From NCBI RefSeq assembly GCF_026151205.1, contig NC_087081.1, positions 13,474,340 through 13,538,339 of the forward strand: DNA of 64,000 nucleotides, given 5' to 3'. This DNA is from Bolinopsis microptera (taxonomy: Eukaryota > Ctenophora > Tentaculata > Lobata > Bolinopsidae). Under the pieces are notes generated by a model. It was given only the letters and a program-made list of their open reading frames with translations. It ran no database searches and was not told the origin of the DNA. Of the stretch, positions 19,427 through 29,183 are shown in pieces (position 1 is the stretch's first letter; each line of letters begins with the position of its first letter). A program made the translations under genes and the position numbers.

Positions 19427-20683
19427 ATGGAGTTATCGAATGAATTATCGATCGGGAACTTGCTTCTCCGTGCGGGAACGAACGAAATAGTAAAACAAGT
19501 CATCTCGAAGTTTGATCATTCAAAAAAGCGAGCTGAAAATCTCAAAGCATTAAAGTCGTCTAATCTTGAAATGTTGGAGCATTGTGCTGAATTTTTGTGT
19601 ATTAACTTAGCTGACAGTGATCGTAATAAGATTTACACAAAGGACACACTTGCCAGTAGAATACTGTTCCAGTTAAACGCTTTGCTCCCCTCACAATGCC
19701 CGGAGTGTAACCAGAAATACGTGATAGATCTCGAGCCGGAACAGAAACCGCTTTTTCACTGCCATATGTGTTTTCGGGGATCTCACGATTGTGCTGTTGT
19801 ATCTGGTTTACATGATGTTTTAACTCAGGCTTCGATAGACCTACCTTCTAGCTACGTTTGGCTGTGCAAATCTTGCAACGAGTCTAGTTTGCCTATTGTG
19901 TCTAGAAAGAGGAAAACTCCCCATGATAGCGTGAGTATCACGGACCCCGCTATCCTTGCGAGACTTAATGCTGACACTATATCTTCTTCGCAAGTTTCCT
20001 CGCCTCACAACGAAACATCGGAATCTTTCAAGCAGAACCAGGAGAAGTTAAATCTTAATGATCTCAACTCAAAACTGGACAAAGTTGTCAGAGAACGGGT
20101 GTGTGAGAAGTATAAGCGAGGAAAATGTCCGCATGGTTTAAGGGGGAAGAAAGAACATGAAGGACGTGTCTGTGAGTTCGAACACCCTAGATACTGTGAT
20201 AAGTACTGCCGCTTTGGTACTCAGCGTAACTTCGGGTGCAATAAGGGTTCCAGCTGCAAGTTCTTTCACCCCGTGCTCTGTAAGTTCTCTGTCAAGAACA
20301 AGCTGTGTACTAACTCAGAGTGCACATTTATCCACCTGAAAGGGACCCGGAGAAAGGAGAATGGTGATGCTCCTCGGCCCAAGAAAGGTGATAAAGCTGC
20401 CCCCGCCCCTACAGCTACCCAGGATTCTACCTCAGTTGCTGATTATGGGGCTTCTTTTTTAGAGTTAGCGAGACTGATGGACAGGATGCAAACCTGCTTC
20501 ACTCGGGAAATCTCGGAAATCCGTGCCAGTCTCCGCCCCAACCCTCAATACCAGTTTCCCCCACCACACCTTCAGTCAGGATTGGCGTACCCACAGCACC
20601 AGTACCCCTACCCGACACCTCTGCTCCCTACCCATGCCCAGATGATGCAGAACGTGCCCACTATTCCTCATGCCTTGTCTTAA
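19427..20683 (+). CDS. LINE-B ORF1, zinc-finger RNA-binding protein
   Basis: The 418-residue product starts at ATG 19427. A Cys4-type zinc module lies near 95-160 (CPECNQKY ... CHMCFRG ... WLCKSCNES). A cluster of CCCH-like fingers follows at ~225-315 (CEKYKRGKCPHG, CDKYCRFGT, CKFFHP, CKFSVKNKLC, CTFIHL), then a Pro-rich tail. CCCH fingers suggest binding of element RNA. Its stop (20681-20683) lies only 11 bases before the first ORF2 ATG. Confidence 0.85.
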   Translation: MELSNELSIGNLLLRAGTNEIVKQVISKFDHSKKRAENLKALKSSNLEMLEHCAEFLCINLADSDRNKIYTKDTLASRILFQLNALLPSQCPECNQKYVIDLEPEQKPLFHCHMCFRGSHDCAVVSGLHDVLTQASIDLPSSYVWLCKSCNESSLPIVSRKRKTPHDSVSITDPAILARLNADTISSSQVSSPHNETSESFKQNQEKLNLNDLNSKLDKVVRERVCEKYKRGKCPHGLRGKKEHEGRVCEFEHPRYCDKYCRFGTQRNFGCNKGSSCKFFHPVLCKFSVKNKLCTNSECTFIHLKGTRRKENGDAPRPKKGDKAAPAPTATQDSTSVADYGASFLELARLMDRMQTCFTREISEIRASLRPNPQYQFPPPHLQSGLAYPQHQYPYPTPLLPTHAQMMQNVPTIPHALS

Positions 20684-20694
20684 ACGTGCAGTCC

Positions 20695-23600
20695 ATGAAT
20701 CCGAGCGCTTCAAGTACAAGCCGTTGGAAGGTGCCCGATATTTCCGCTTACATTAACGATGAACGAGCGAGAAATCATTCCTTACCTTTTGTAGCGCTCA
20801 CTGAGACTTGGCTCAAACCCTATATGGCTGATGCCCAACTACATGTTCCAGGGTATACAGTCTCCCGATGTGACCGAAGTGGGCGGGTCGGAGGCGGAGT
20901 TTTGCTCTATTCCCATATCAACATACCTGTAAGTGAGTGTGATACGTTTGATGATGGTACCTGCGAGGGTTTATTTTGCAGATTCAGCACGATTAATACA
21001 TGTGTTGTAGTGGCTTATCGACCCCCAAATGCCCCCCTCAGCAGTTTCAACTCACTTTTGGAGTTTATCTCCACGTGTATTCACCGTGTTAATGATGAAA
21101 GCTACGATATTATGCTCACAGGTGACTACAACTTACCCTCAATAGACTGGCAGACTGTATCCGTGTCGTCAGGAGGTTCCAGTGAGACTCAGCTATCAGC
21201 TCACTCCCTTCTCAACTTCATGGCCAAGCATCTGCTGAGTCAATACGTCCTTTGTCCAACCAGGGGTAACAATGTTCTAGACTTGTTCATTACGAATAAC
21301 AGCAGACTTGTTACTAATGTTCAGGCACAAGCTACCTCACTGTCTGACCATCATCTGGTGGATGTTATGCTCGCTACCAATCCGCTATCCCGAAAGGAGG
21401 CTACCATCCCTAAGTTTGACGAAAGTAGCTTCAGGTCTCTTGACTTTTTTAAGGCGGATTTTGATGCACTAAAGGAGGAGTTACAGAAAGTTAACTGGTC
21501 TCAGCTTCGTGACTCATGCTCCTTTGAGGAGTTTCCTGCTCTTTTTACGGAGACCCTGTTCCAGATTTGCTGTTCGTGTGTTCCTCAGAAATCGGTGCCC
21601 TCTGGACGTCCTAAGCACAGCAACGCGTTGAGACGGAAATGCAACCGGCAAAAAGCACGACTCCAAGCATTAATTGACAAGAATGCTTCAGAAGACCAGA
21701 TCAAGGCAGTCAGGAATAAAGTTGCACTCTTACAGTACGACATCATGACTGCACATACCAAGAAACTGGATGAGAAGGAGAACAGAGCCATCGAGAAGAT
21801 TAAAAGTAATCCGAAGTTCTTCTATAGTTATGCCCGATCCCTCTCAACTATCAAATCCAGTATTAACATGCTATTTGATGCAAACCAGGAGATCACTACT
21901 GACACAAAGCAGATGGCGGACTTACTTCAGGAGCAGTTTAGCTCCGTGTTCAGTGATCCAAGCTCTCCTGATATCAAGGACCCAGATTTCCCGTTACCTA
22001 TGATCGAACATCCGCAAACTCTTGAAGATTTTTGCATCATGGATGACGATATCATATCTGCAATTGGGAATATTCCTCCTAACTCTGCTAGCGGACCTGA
22101 TGGAATACCTGCTATCCTCTTAAAGAGCTGTGCAAAAGAGATGTGCGAGCCGATACGGCTCATCTGGAGCGAATCCTTTGAGCGTGGTGAAGTACCTAAG
22201 TTCTACAAAGATACCTACATCACTCCTCTATACAAAAAGGGTGATCGGGCGAGAGCTGTCAACTACCGGCCGGTGGCGCTCACATCTCACGTTATAAAAG
22301 TGTACGAACGCATACTGCGTGGCAAGATGGTTAGCTTCATAGAGAAGAACGGATTACTCTGTGATAATCAACATGGCTTTCGATCTGGGCGGAGCTGTCT
22401 CACCCAACTGCTCAGTCACGTTGATGACATTGTTCAAGGATTGGTGAAAAACGCTGATACTGACGCCATATACCTTGACTTTGCGAAAGCATTTGATAAA
22501 GTGGATCACCGACTGCTTATTAAGAAACTTAGAAGAATGGGAATTCACGAAAAGGTGGTGTCGTGGATCGAATCCTTCTTAAGTGACCGCACACAGTGTG
22601 TTGTGTTGGACGGGATGTCATCACTTGCTGCAGCAATCATAAGCGGAGTGCCACAGGGTACAGTTTTGGGCCCGCTGCTTTTCATTTTGTTCATTAATGA
22701 CATGAAGCTGTGCATCACAGGATGTGTCATTAGATTCTTTGCTGACGATACACGGATTTTGAGGCACATCTATACACTTGAAGATGCAAGTATACTGCAA
22801 AATGATCTCAACTCTGTCATCGACTGGGCAAGATGCAATAACATGTCATTGCATGAGGATAAATTTGAGATACTCGTGCACAAACACTGTCCCCGAAACA
22901 GCTTGCAAGACCTCCCGTTTGCCATCCTGACGCAAACTTATCAAGTTTCGCATGGTAACATAATGTACCCTACGGATGCAGTCAAAGACCTGGGGGTTTT
23001 GATCTCGGCGGACTTGTCTTGGAGCTCACATGTTACTATGATAGCAGATCGTGCCCGTAAAGTTGCCTCTTGGGTTCTGAGCGCTTTTAGATCGAGAAAC
23101 AAGATCACTATGCTGACCCTCTACAAGTCATTAGTCAGAAGCCATCTCGAGTACTGTTGTCCCCTCTGGAATTCAACTAAGCAAGCTGATATCGCTGAGC
23201 TAGAGGGAGTACAACGTACATTTACGTCCAAAATACATGGTGTGCAACATCTGAACTATTGGCAGAGACTGAAGGCCTTAAAATTGATGTCTCTTCAACG
23301 GAGGAGAGAACGTTACACTATCATTCATATGTGGAAGATCCTACACAAGAAGTGTCCTAATGATGTCAACGTTCAGTTTACAGATACACTCCGTTATGGC
23401 CAGAAAGCAGTAGTCCCTAGCTTGTCAACGTCCAGTAGCCAAAGGAATCAATCGATCTTTGACAGCTCATTTGTAGTGATGGGGCCTCGATTGTGGAACA
23501 TCATTCCCGCAAACCTGCACCTTATCGAGGACCCCCTACGTTTCAAGTCATTGTTGACGGAGTTTGTTACATCTATTCCGGACGAACCTCCTGTTACTGG

Positions 23601-23697
23601 ATATTGTTGCCAGAACGGGAATTCGTTATTGAACTGGAGCGCAGAAAAGACAGCAACTTCGCTGCACGGGTGGTCAGCCGTTCTGATGACCCGATAG
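20695..23697 (+). CDS. LINE-B ORF2, APE endonuclease and reverse transcriptase
   Basis: I use the first ATG, 20695, but the frame is open further upstream and overlaps the end of ORF1; the conserved first endonuclease strand (LNVQSM) lies partly before this ATG. Endonuclease motifs are FVALTETWL, VAYRPPN, LTGDYNLPSIDW and SLSDHHLV. Reverse transcriptase motifs are NSASGPDGIP, NYRPVALTSHVIKVYE, DNQHGFRSGRSC, YLDFAKAFDKVDH, SGVPQGTVLGPLLF and FFADDTRI (FADD). A post-RT region with RSHLEYCCPLWN follows. The frame is intact for ~1,000 residues, so the copy may be young. Confidence 0.92.
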   Translation: MNPSASSTSRWKVPDISAYINDERARNHSLPFVALTETWLKPYMADAQLHVPGYTVSRCDRSGRVGGGVLLYSHINIPVSECDTFDDGTCEGLFCRFSTINTCVVVAYRPPNAPLSSFNSLLEFISTCIHRVNDESYDIMLTGDYNLPSIDWQTVSVSSGGSSETQLSAHSLLNFMAKHLLSQYVLCPTRGNNVLDLFITNNSRLVTNVQAQATSLSDHHLVDVMLATNPLSRKEATIPKFDESSFRSLDFFKADFDALKEELQKVNWSQLRDSCSFEEFPALFTETLFQICCSCVPQKSVPSGRPKHSNALRRKCNRQKARLQALIDKNASEDQIKAVRNKVALLQYDIMTAHTKKLDEKENRAIEKIKSNPKFFYSYARSLSTIKSSINMLFDANQEITTDTKQMADLLQEQFSSVFSDPSSPDIKDPDFPLPMIEHPQTLEDFCIMDDDIISAIGNIPPNSASGPDGIPAILLKSCAKEMCEPIRLIWSESFERGEVPKFYKDTYITPLYKKGDRARAVNYRPVALTSHVIKVYERILRGKMVSFIEKNGLLCDNQHGFRSGRSCLTQLLSHVDDIVQGLVKNADTDAIYLDFAKAFDKVDHRLLIKKLRRMGIHEKVVSWIESFLSDRTQCVVLDGMSSLAAAIISGVPQGTVLGPLLFILFINDMKLCITGCVIRFFADDTRILRHIYTLEDASILQNDLNSVIDWARCNNMSLHEDKFEILVHKHCPRNSLQDLPFAILTQTYQVSHGNIMYPTDAVKDLGVLISADLSWSSHVTMIADRARKVASWVLSAFRSRNKITMLTLYKSLVRSHLEYCCPLWNSTKQADIAELEGVQRTFTSKIHGVQHLNYWQRLKALKLMSLQRRRERYTIIHMWKILHKKCPNDVNVQFTDTLRYGQKAVVPSLSTSSSQRNQSIFDSSFVVMGPRLWNIIPANLHLIEDPLRFKSLLTEFVTSIPDEPPVTGYCCQNGNSLLNWSAEKTATSLHGWSAVLMTR

Positions 23698-23734
23698 AGG
23701 ATCTATGAAGCAACCCCAAGTAACCCAAGTAAGT

Positions 23735-23827
23735 AACAAATCTATAAATACCAAGGTACAAAAAGGCGGCTCAATATTTCAAACTATATTGAAGACGGTG
23801 CTGCCTCTTATCCCGGCAATATTATGA
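23735..23827 (+). pseudogene. pX-like protein, C-terminal part after LINE-B
   Basis: The frame continues as VQKGGSIFQTILKTVLPLIP, the Gly-Gly plus hydrophobic helix expected at the end of the core protein whose N-terminal part is at 19056-19292. Its TGA (23825-23827) overlaps the next ATG (23824), an ATGA junction. This fixes the LINE-B insertion to within a few bases. Confidence 0.65.
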
Positions 23828-24099
23828 GATTTCTATTGGTTTCAGCAGATCAACCGTCTATCAGGAAAAGCATTGACGTCCCAGACCGACTTGTTCAGAA
23901 GGATAAGATTAATGTGAAAAAATCAAAGTCTAAAAAACGCACTGCTTCTAATGTAAAGAGATTAGGATCTAAAATTAAGAGAGTAGACTCTAAAATACAG
24001 ACTACGGGCTCTATAAATAAACCAAATCAAACCTCAAAATCCATTATTCGAAAAAATGGAGCAGTACATCACCGTGACAAGCGGAGACTCCCCGAGTAG
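23824..24099 (+). CDS. Small Lys/Ser-rich protein overlapping penton start
   Basis: The 91-residue frame starts at the ATG that overlaps the pX-like stop. It is highly basic (KKSKSKKRTASNVKRL, GSKIKRVDSKI) and low in complexity. It may be a DNA-condensing core protein or a linker. The last 44 bases overlap the penton gene. The family is unknown. Confidence 0.45.
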   Translation: MRFLLVSADQPSIRKSIDVPDRLVQKDKINVKKSKSKKRTASNVKRLGSKIKRVDSKIQTTGSINKPNQTSKSIIRKNGAVHHRDKRRLPE

Positions 24100-24836
24100 A
24101 TTTTCTTCAAGCTTCAATAGCGTAATCAATCTCACAGATGGATATGAAATTGCCGTCAAAAGCATATACCATGCGCCAATATTCAATGTAACAGAAAAAA
24201 AATAACAGTTTTGCAGTCATCAAAGGTGGAAAAATCTCACGTTTCGAAATTTCAAATGGCTTTTATGATAGATCATGCGAAATTTTAAGGGCCGCCTACA
24301 AAGTAATGAATCAAACTTTTGATGAAGATTATGATGGAAAAAGATCAAATTTAAAGGATCCTCCAACTTTTGAGATCGATTTGAATGGTCGAAATATTTT
24401 GAAGTTGTCGCAGAGAACAGAAAATTTCTCATTTGATGAAAAATCTCCTCTCTTTGAAATCTTTGGGTGCTATAAAGATACAGCTGACAAGAATAAGATT
24501 GAAGTTGACGATTACCCACTGAAAACCACAGTCGTATGTGGTCTTCTTTATTCGAGCGTGGTGAAAGATTCCATAATCAATAATACATTTGCGAGATTGA
24601 TGACCTGTATTCCGTTACGATCCAAAAAGGGGTACAGCTTCCACGAATTTCAGAATCCAAGCTACAAGCCACTTTCCGTAAGTTCTTTCACAGACCTGAG
24701 TTTCATTATCACAGACCAAAATGGTGAGGACGTCAAATTTGACCATTCATCGGGATGCGGATCTGTTTGTGATTCAATTACGAATGTGGACTATCCCACT
24801 ATCTTAAACTTACACATTAGAAGACCTCAATTCTAA
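24056..24836 (+). pseudogene. Penton-like minor capsid protein (one frameshift)
   Basis: ATG 24056 opens a frame (MEQYITVTSGDSPSRF, then TDGYEIAVKSIYHAP) that runs into a TAA right after an A8 run near 24196-24205. The sense then continues in the next frame from about 24206 to 24836, with VVCGLLYSSVV, SFHEFQNPSYKPLSV and LSFIITDQNGEDVKF. This is the layout of Polinton penton proteins, single jelly rolls at the vertices, and its place between the core and capsid genes agrees. The shift sits in a homopolymer, so a sequencing error is possible. Confidence 0.72.
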
Positions 24837-24853
24837 TCCGATTGATCCGTAGC

Positions 24854-24861
24854 TATATAAG
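24854..24861 (+). promoter_or_regulatory. TATA box for pVI-like gene
   Basis: TATATAAG lies 55 bases before ATG 24909 in the short gap after the penton stop. Confidence 0.65.
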
Positions 24862-24908
24862 TAGGTGAACATTTCATTTGCAATTAATTATTGAACTGTC
24901 GTGACAGA

Positions 24909-25104
24909 ATGCGTCAAACTTATACACCAAACCGCTCATCGGAGCAAGCTTTCAAAAACGCTTTGAATAACGACTTGGGAGTCTATCATTTTAATAATCA
25001 GACCAGGTTCGGAATCGGCGGTTTTCTGAAAAAGATGTTTAAACAAGTCGTGCCAATCACAGTGCTGGCAAGCACGAGCGGTGTCTTTATTGGGGGAATA
25101 CTAT
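24909..25104 (+). pseudogene. pVI-like minor capsid protein, N-terminal part
   Basis: ATG 24909 starts a frame with a hydrophilic N-terminus, then FGIGGFLKKMFKQVVPITVLAS, a Gly-rich amphipathic helix typical of the small capsid-associated protein between penton and MCP in Polintons (compare adenovirus pVI, which disrupts membranes). The sense breaks at about 25104, where unrelated GC-hairpin and repeat sequence begins. The continuation is at 26994-27168. It is therefore split by a ~1.89-kb composite insertion. Confidence 0.6.
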
Positions 25105-25172
25105 GTACCCCCTTTACTATTACACCCCTTTACTATTACATCCCCCTTTGGTACACGTTGGAAGCCTCTTTC

Positions 25173-25229
25173 GTGCACGCGAAGCGTGCACTCCGGCCGG
25201 AGGCGGCGGCCGAAGGCCGCCGCCTCCGG
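25173..25229. repeat. Two adjacent GC-rich hairpins with GAA loops
   Basis: 25173-25191 is a perfect 8-bp stem (GTGCACGC/GCGTGCAC) closed by GAA. 25197-25229 is a perfect 15-bp stem (CCGGAGGCGGCGGCC and complement), also closed by GAA. GCGAAGC is a known, unusually stable DNA mini-hairpin core. Similar GAA-loop hairpins recur at 46.2-47.0 kb. Confidence 0.85.
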
Positions 25230-26633
25230 CAGGAGTTTTTCAGGCATTAAGACTCATCGGAAGTCGTTCAGCAGATTTATTTTTAGTTCAAAACATTCTA
25301 ATTTGATGTCAAAGATGACAGAAATAAGAAATAGTTATGTTGAGATTTTTAAGAAATTTGCATAAAATACGCGCCAGCACTGTTATACGAAATTCGGTAA
25401 AAAACCCAAAATCGCCATATTCAGGTGCCTTAAAAACCATGTTAAGATTGAGTTAGAGATCTGAAACTTTGCAGGGCGTCTAGACGTTGACCTAATCGAC
25501 TGTAAAAAAAGTTTCAAGTTTCAGGAGCACCGGGAAATGGGTTTTCTAGAACCCCTGTTTTACGACAGATTGTCGTGATATATACATATATATATACATA
25601 TATATATTCAGGGATAGACGCTTTGCCAGTCAATTCTAGGCTATATTTAGGTGTCCGTAGATTCAGAAGCTTTAAAGATACAGCCATTTCGGACCACAGG
25701 TCTTGAAGATAATTGTCTAGACTTTAGTTTACATTATGTTAAAAAGTAATTCAACGTCATCATCACCACTTGATGACGTCATCAAGTTAACCGTTTTTAA
25801 AACTTGATTTTTCACAAAGTAATCATTTTTAAAATCGATTTTACGCCATTAAGGAGTAATTTTATTCAAAATTTGAGGACATTTTCATCTTAGATAATTG
25901 TTTAAGCATTCTGAAAATCTACCGGAAAGTTTTTCTAGCTTGCTCCTTCATAAAGATATTCGCTATTGAAGTTAGTGCTTTTTTAAAGAATAATTTTATA
26001 AAAACGCTAATTTTACGTTCTAGTATTCTCTGGTGTTACACCATCCCTTGGGTTGTGGAGCTCAATTTTGCTTCTAAAGGTCTAAATTGTGTCATAGGCT
26101 AGTTTTAAAGTTGAAAATCGAAAAGTTGCACACGTGGGGCCACGCCCAAATTGATAGAAAATTGCTAAAATCACTGAAAATTGCTGTTTTCACCAATTTC
26201 CGTCAACTTTGGAGTGCCGTTGTGATAATAGTTCTTCTTGAAATACTTTGAAACTTTTCATGCTTATCAAACTATATATAAAACACCATCATGCAAAAAT
26301 TTACGGTGATTCAATATTGGATGCGCACGCAACTTCCGCTCAAGGTTTGCACGTGCGAAAGGTTCAAATTTTGCTCATTCGTGATTTGAACAAATTCTGC
26401 TTTGCCACGACAGTTCAATGTCATTATATATGAATTTAATGCCAACTTGAATGAGCATAAAGTGGCATATTCAGTCAGTGATCGACCGATATGCTTACCT
26501 AAACACAAGGAAATGTTTTTAAAGGAAAAATTTCGAAATTGTTGAAATCACCTCCTTATTAATATTAATGAAGTTATGAGTTTACATTTCGGCTTTGTAA
26601 AGTACCCTGACATTATAATCAAAAAGAGATGAT

Positions 26634-26993
26634 ATTTGACCAAAACCCATAATCATGGGTAGAGTGGAGCGCTGCCAGTGTCTCTCTTTCCCAAACAAAA
26701 GGCAATGATATCAATTTGAATGACCGTTATCAAATGCAAAATGATACCGAGAATGAAATCGGTCGCTCGCTTTTCCCATTCATTTACAATTGAAATAGAT
26801 TACATGTTATAAATTGAAACTAATTACAATTCGTAAGCCATGAATGAGTGGGAAATGCGAGCGACCGATTTCATTCTCGGTATCATTTTGCATTTGATAA
26901 CGGTCATTCAAATTGATATCATTGCCTTTTGTTTGGGAAAGAGAGACACTGGCAGCGCTCCACTCTACCCATGATTATGGGTTTTGGTCAAAT
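26634..26993. repeat. Foldback MITE, family A copy 1 (360 bp)
   Basis: It begins atttgaccaaaacccataat and ends with the reverse complement. The inverted arms (~150 bp) are almost perfect and enclose a short unpaired centre near 26785-26835. There is no coding capacity. Related copies lie at 48982-49312 and 49632-49872. Confidence 0.88.
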
Positions 26994-27168
26994 AGGTAAG
27001 TCACTTTTAAGAAGTGGCATCGAATTAGCCAAGCCAGAGCTTCAAAAATTAGCAGTTAAGGGTATCGAAAAAGGAGCAAATTACGGAGTCAGGAAATTGG
27101 GAAATGCCATCTCCACAGATAAGATCAACAAAAACGTCAAAAAACCGAAATACGGGACGCTCTCCTAG
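26994..27168 (+). pseudogene. pVI-like minor capsid protein, C-terminal part
   Basis: Directly after the MITE end, the frame reads GKSLLRSGIELAKPELQKLA, then KGIEKGANYGVRKLGNAIST and a stop at 27168. The amphipathic, Lys/Gly-rich helix complements the N-terminal part at 24909-25104. The ATG at 26929 belongs to the MITE and is not a natural start. Confidence 0.6.
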
Positions 27169-27170
27169 GC

Positions 27171-27179
27171 TATATAAAG
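27171..27179 (+). promoter_or_regulatory. TATA box for major capsid protein
   Basis: TATATAAAG lies 55 bases before ATG 27226, three bases after the upstream stop. Confidence 0.7.
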
Positions 27180-27225
27180 CCGGTTGTAAGCTGGCTCTCA
27201 TTCTTGACTTAACACTAACAGCACG

Positions 27226-28536
27226 ATGACCAAATATGTTAAATCTGTGGAGGCTCTGCCTTCAAATTTACACCTTTGGGAAACAATTCACACACAAACT
27301 GGAATTGTTGAAACAAAGACTATCGATATTTTTCCGACAACATCTATTGAAGCTTCTGACACTTTGACGTTTATAATTCCGGCCATGTCAAAAATGATGC
27401 TGCAAAATGTTCAAATTGTGAGTGAAATTCGTGTCTTGACGGCGGCCGACGCAAATCCTGAAGCAAATCACCCGGTCAGTACTCTCCCGCACTTGGCAGC
27501 TGCATTATACAGGAATGTTGAAATTACTGCTGGATCCGCCTCCTTAGTTCAATCATTAATAATGCTTATGCTATTTCGAAGTTCTGGGAAACCACTTTGA
27601 ACACACGATCGGGTTGTCACCCTCATTTACACTCCAAAGAAGGATACTGGATCGATACTGTTAAAACTAAGGCTCATTCTGAAGACGTTGCTTTCTTCCC
27701 TGATACAGGTACAGCTGTTGTGAACGGTGGTGGACAAGATAGAGCTAAAAACATAGCTCTAGGTAAAAAGGTCTGCCTAGTTTCTGACCTCGATGCTAGC
27801 ATATTCAAACAGGACAAGCTACTTCCGTCAGAATTGGAGATGCAAGTGACACTAACCAAAAATTATTCAGAGTTCATTCTCCTATCTCCCGACAATCATA
27901 CAGACAAAGTGAAGTTCGATAAAATAATGTTACGCTGCACGTTTCAGAGACCACAGGACGCTGTCTTAAACATAATTGAACAGAGGCTGAAAAAAGAAAA
28001 TGCAATTTATCATACCGACAAGAGCGTTTTGAGTTTTCATTCTATTCCAGAAGGAGCAGCGGATCTGACTGTATCATCGATATTTGGCTCAACACTACCA
28101 CACTCTTTTTTAATTGGTGTCCAGGATCGTGCGAGTTTTGGGAAAAACTCGCTCCAAAAACGCATTCTCATTACATCCCCTAAAGTCACTGCAGGTATAC
28201 GTTAATGGGCGTGAACATTTTTTACGTAACGTTGAACGTATAGGAAACGACGACTACACATACATGTGGGACGCTTTTCTCAATCAATCCGGATATATTA
28301 ATAGCGGTGATAATCTTCTACAGCATTATTATGGAGCGTATCCAGCCCAATTCATTGATTTGAGTCAATACGCTAGTGGCGGGAATCAGAAAGCCCTGAA
28401 TTTACAAAGAAGCGGAACTGTGCGACTCCAGCTAGAGTTCCCAGAAGCTGCCCCAGCAGGGAGGGTATTGATGGTTTTAGCCTGGTATGATGAAATTATA
28501 GAGGTGACAAACGATCGTCAGGTAATCGTGATATAA
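27226..28536 (+). pseudogene. MCP: Polinton major capsid protein, two frameshifts
   Basis: ATG 27226 opens the first block (27226-~27555; residues such as TLTFIIPAMSKMMLQNVQIV). Sense moves to a second frame (~27557-28150; SKFWETTLNTRS, EMQVTLTKNYSEFILLS, HSIPEGAADLTVSSIFG) and then back (~28150-28536; LQVYVNGREHFLRN, DDYTYMWDAFLNQSG, GTVRLQLEFPEAAP, VLMVLAWYDEII). The order matches the double-jelly-roll capsid protein of Polintons, which builds the hexons. The second shift is at an A5 run. Total length of about 435 residues is close to the family's. Cargo and shell genes on both sides agree. Confidence 0.8.
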
Positions 28537-28550
28537 GCCTCCATTTATGG

Positions 28551-28558
28551 TATATAAG
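28551..28558 (+). promoter_or_regulatory. TATA box for protease gene
   Basis: TATATAAG lies 35 bases before ATG 28586. Another ATG at 28561 lies in between but is followed by a stop after six codons. Confidence 0.6.
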
Positions 28559-28585
28559 CAATGAATCTGTCATTGATGTGACCAT

Positions 28586-29040
28586 ATGGATACGCTAGAG
28601 ATTGACAAAACATTAGCTGACGTCAGTCATTTTCGGGGCGCTTTTGCGTACGACATTTTACCACCAAAACTTGATGAAGATTTTAGTTTGGTGATTAATA
28701 CTGGTAATTCGTCGTCACCTGGTGACCACTGGCTGGTGTTACAGCGCAAACACGGGAGGATTTACTTTATCGACAGTTATGGGCGAAATTACAACGACGC
28801 TACTTTTGAAGCTAATTTTACCATTTTTATTTAGCAATAAAAAGTTACATCGGGGATGAGACTATCTCACGTAACAGAAAGTGGTTGCAGCGTTTAACTT
28901 CAAACGCTTGCGGTGCTTATTGTGTTTATTTCATTAGAGAGCTGAGCAAGCGTAGTTTTAAATCCTGTCTGTCTGTATTTAGTGTACATTTAGCGGAAAA
29001 TGATAAGCTTGTTTCAAATTATTTAGACGAAATTCGGTGA
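28586..29040 (+). pseudogene. PRO: Adenain-like cysteine protease, one frameshift
   Basis: From ATG 28586 the frame shows a catalytic His in GDHWLVLQ (~48) and an Asp in IYFIDSYGR (~63). It meets a stop at 28832-28834 after a T-rich tract. In the next frame the sense continues (WLQRLTSNACGAYCVYFIREL) with the catalytic Cys in ACGAYC, ending at 29038-29040. His-Asp-Cys order and spacing match adenovirus protease (Ulp1-type) in Polintons, which matures capsid proteins. One base change in the T run would explain the break. Confidence 0.78.
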
Positions 29041-29183
29041 CGTTGAATCTTGAGTAACAATTTAACCAAAAAAACGATCAATATGTTTTAAATTATTTAA
29101 AATTAGATTTAAATAATCGGTATGTTGATGTAGTAATATAATTCTATTTTGAAAATCCATAACTGTGTCCAATTTCTTTACAA

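Larger units (their letters stand above)
19293..23734 (+). mobile_element. Full-length-looking CR1/Jockey-like LINE (LINE-B)
   Basis: A ~4.4-kb insertion lies between the two halves of the pX-like gene. It has a ~130-bp 5' untranslated region, ORF1 with zinc fingers, ORF2 with APE endonuclease and reverse transcriptase, and a short 3' end of repeated aagtaa/aagtaaccc units, as CR1-type elements end in short tandem repeats instead of poly(A). Both ORFs are open. The only target duplication I can see is a possible aacaa. Confidence 0.9.
25105..26993. mobile_element. Composite non-autonomous insertion in the pVI-like gene
   Basis: This non-coding block interrupts the pVI-like frame. It contains a short CCCTTTACTATTACA direct repeat (25110-25142), two GC-rich hairpins (25173-25229), ~1.2 kb of unassigned AT-rich sequence, a ~208-bp segment (26432-26640) whose reverse complement recurs at 49873-50080, and a 360-bp foldback MITE at the right end. 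At least two insertion events are likely. The left limit is inferred from where the protein stops making sense. Confidence 0.6.

Noticed and set aside
26929-26993. Start of the 26929-27168 frame as a natural gene start
   Set aside because: The first ~20 codons are MITE sequence; only the part after 26993 is Polinton coding sequence.
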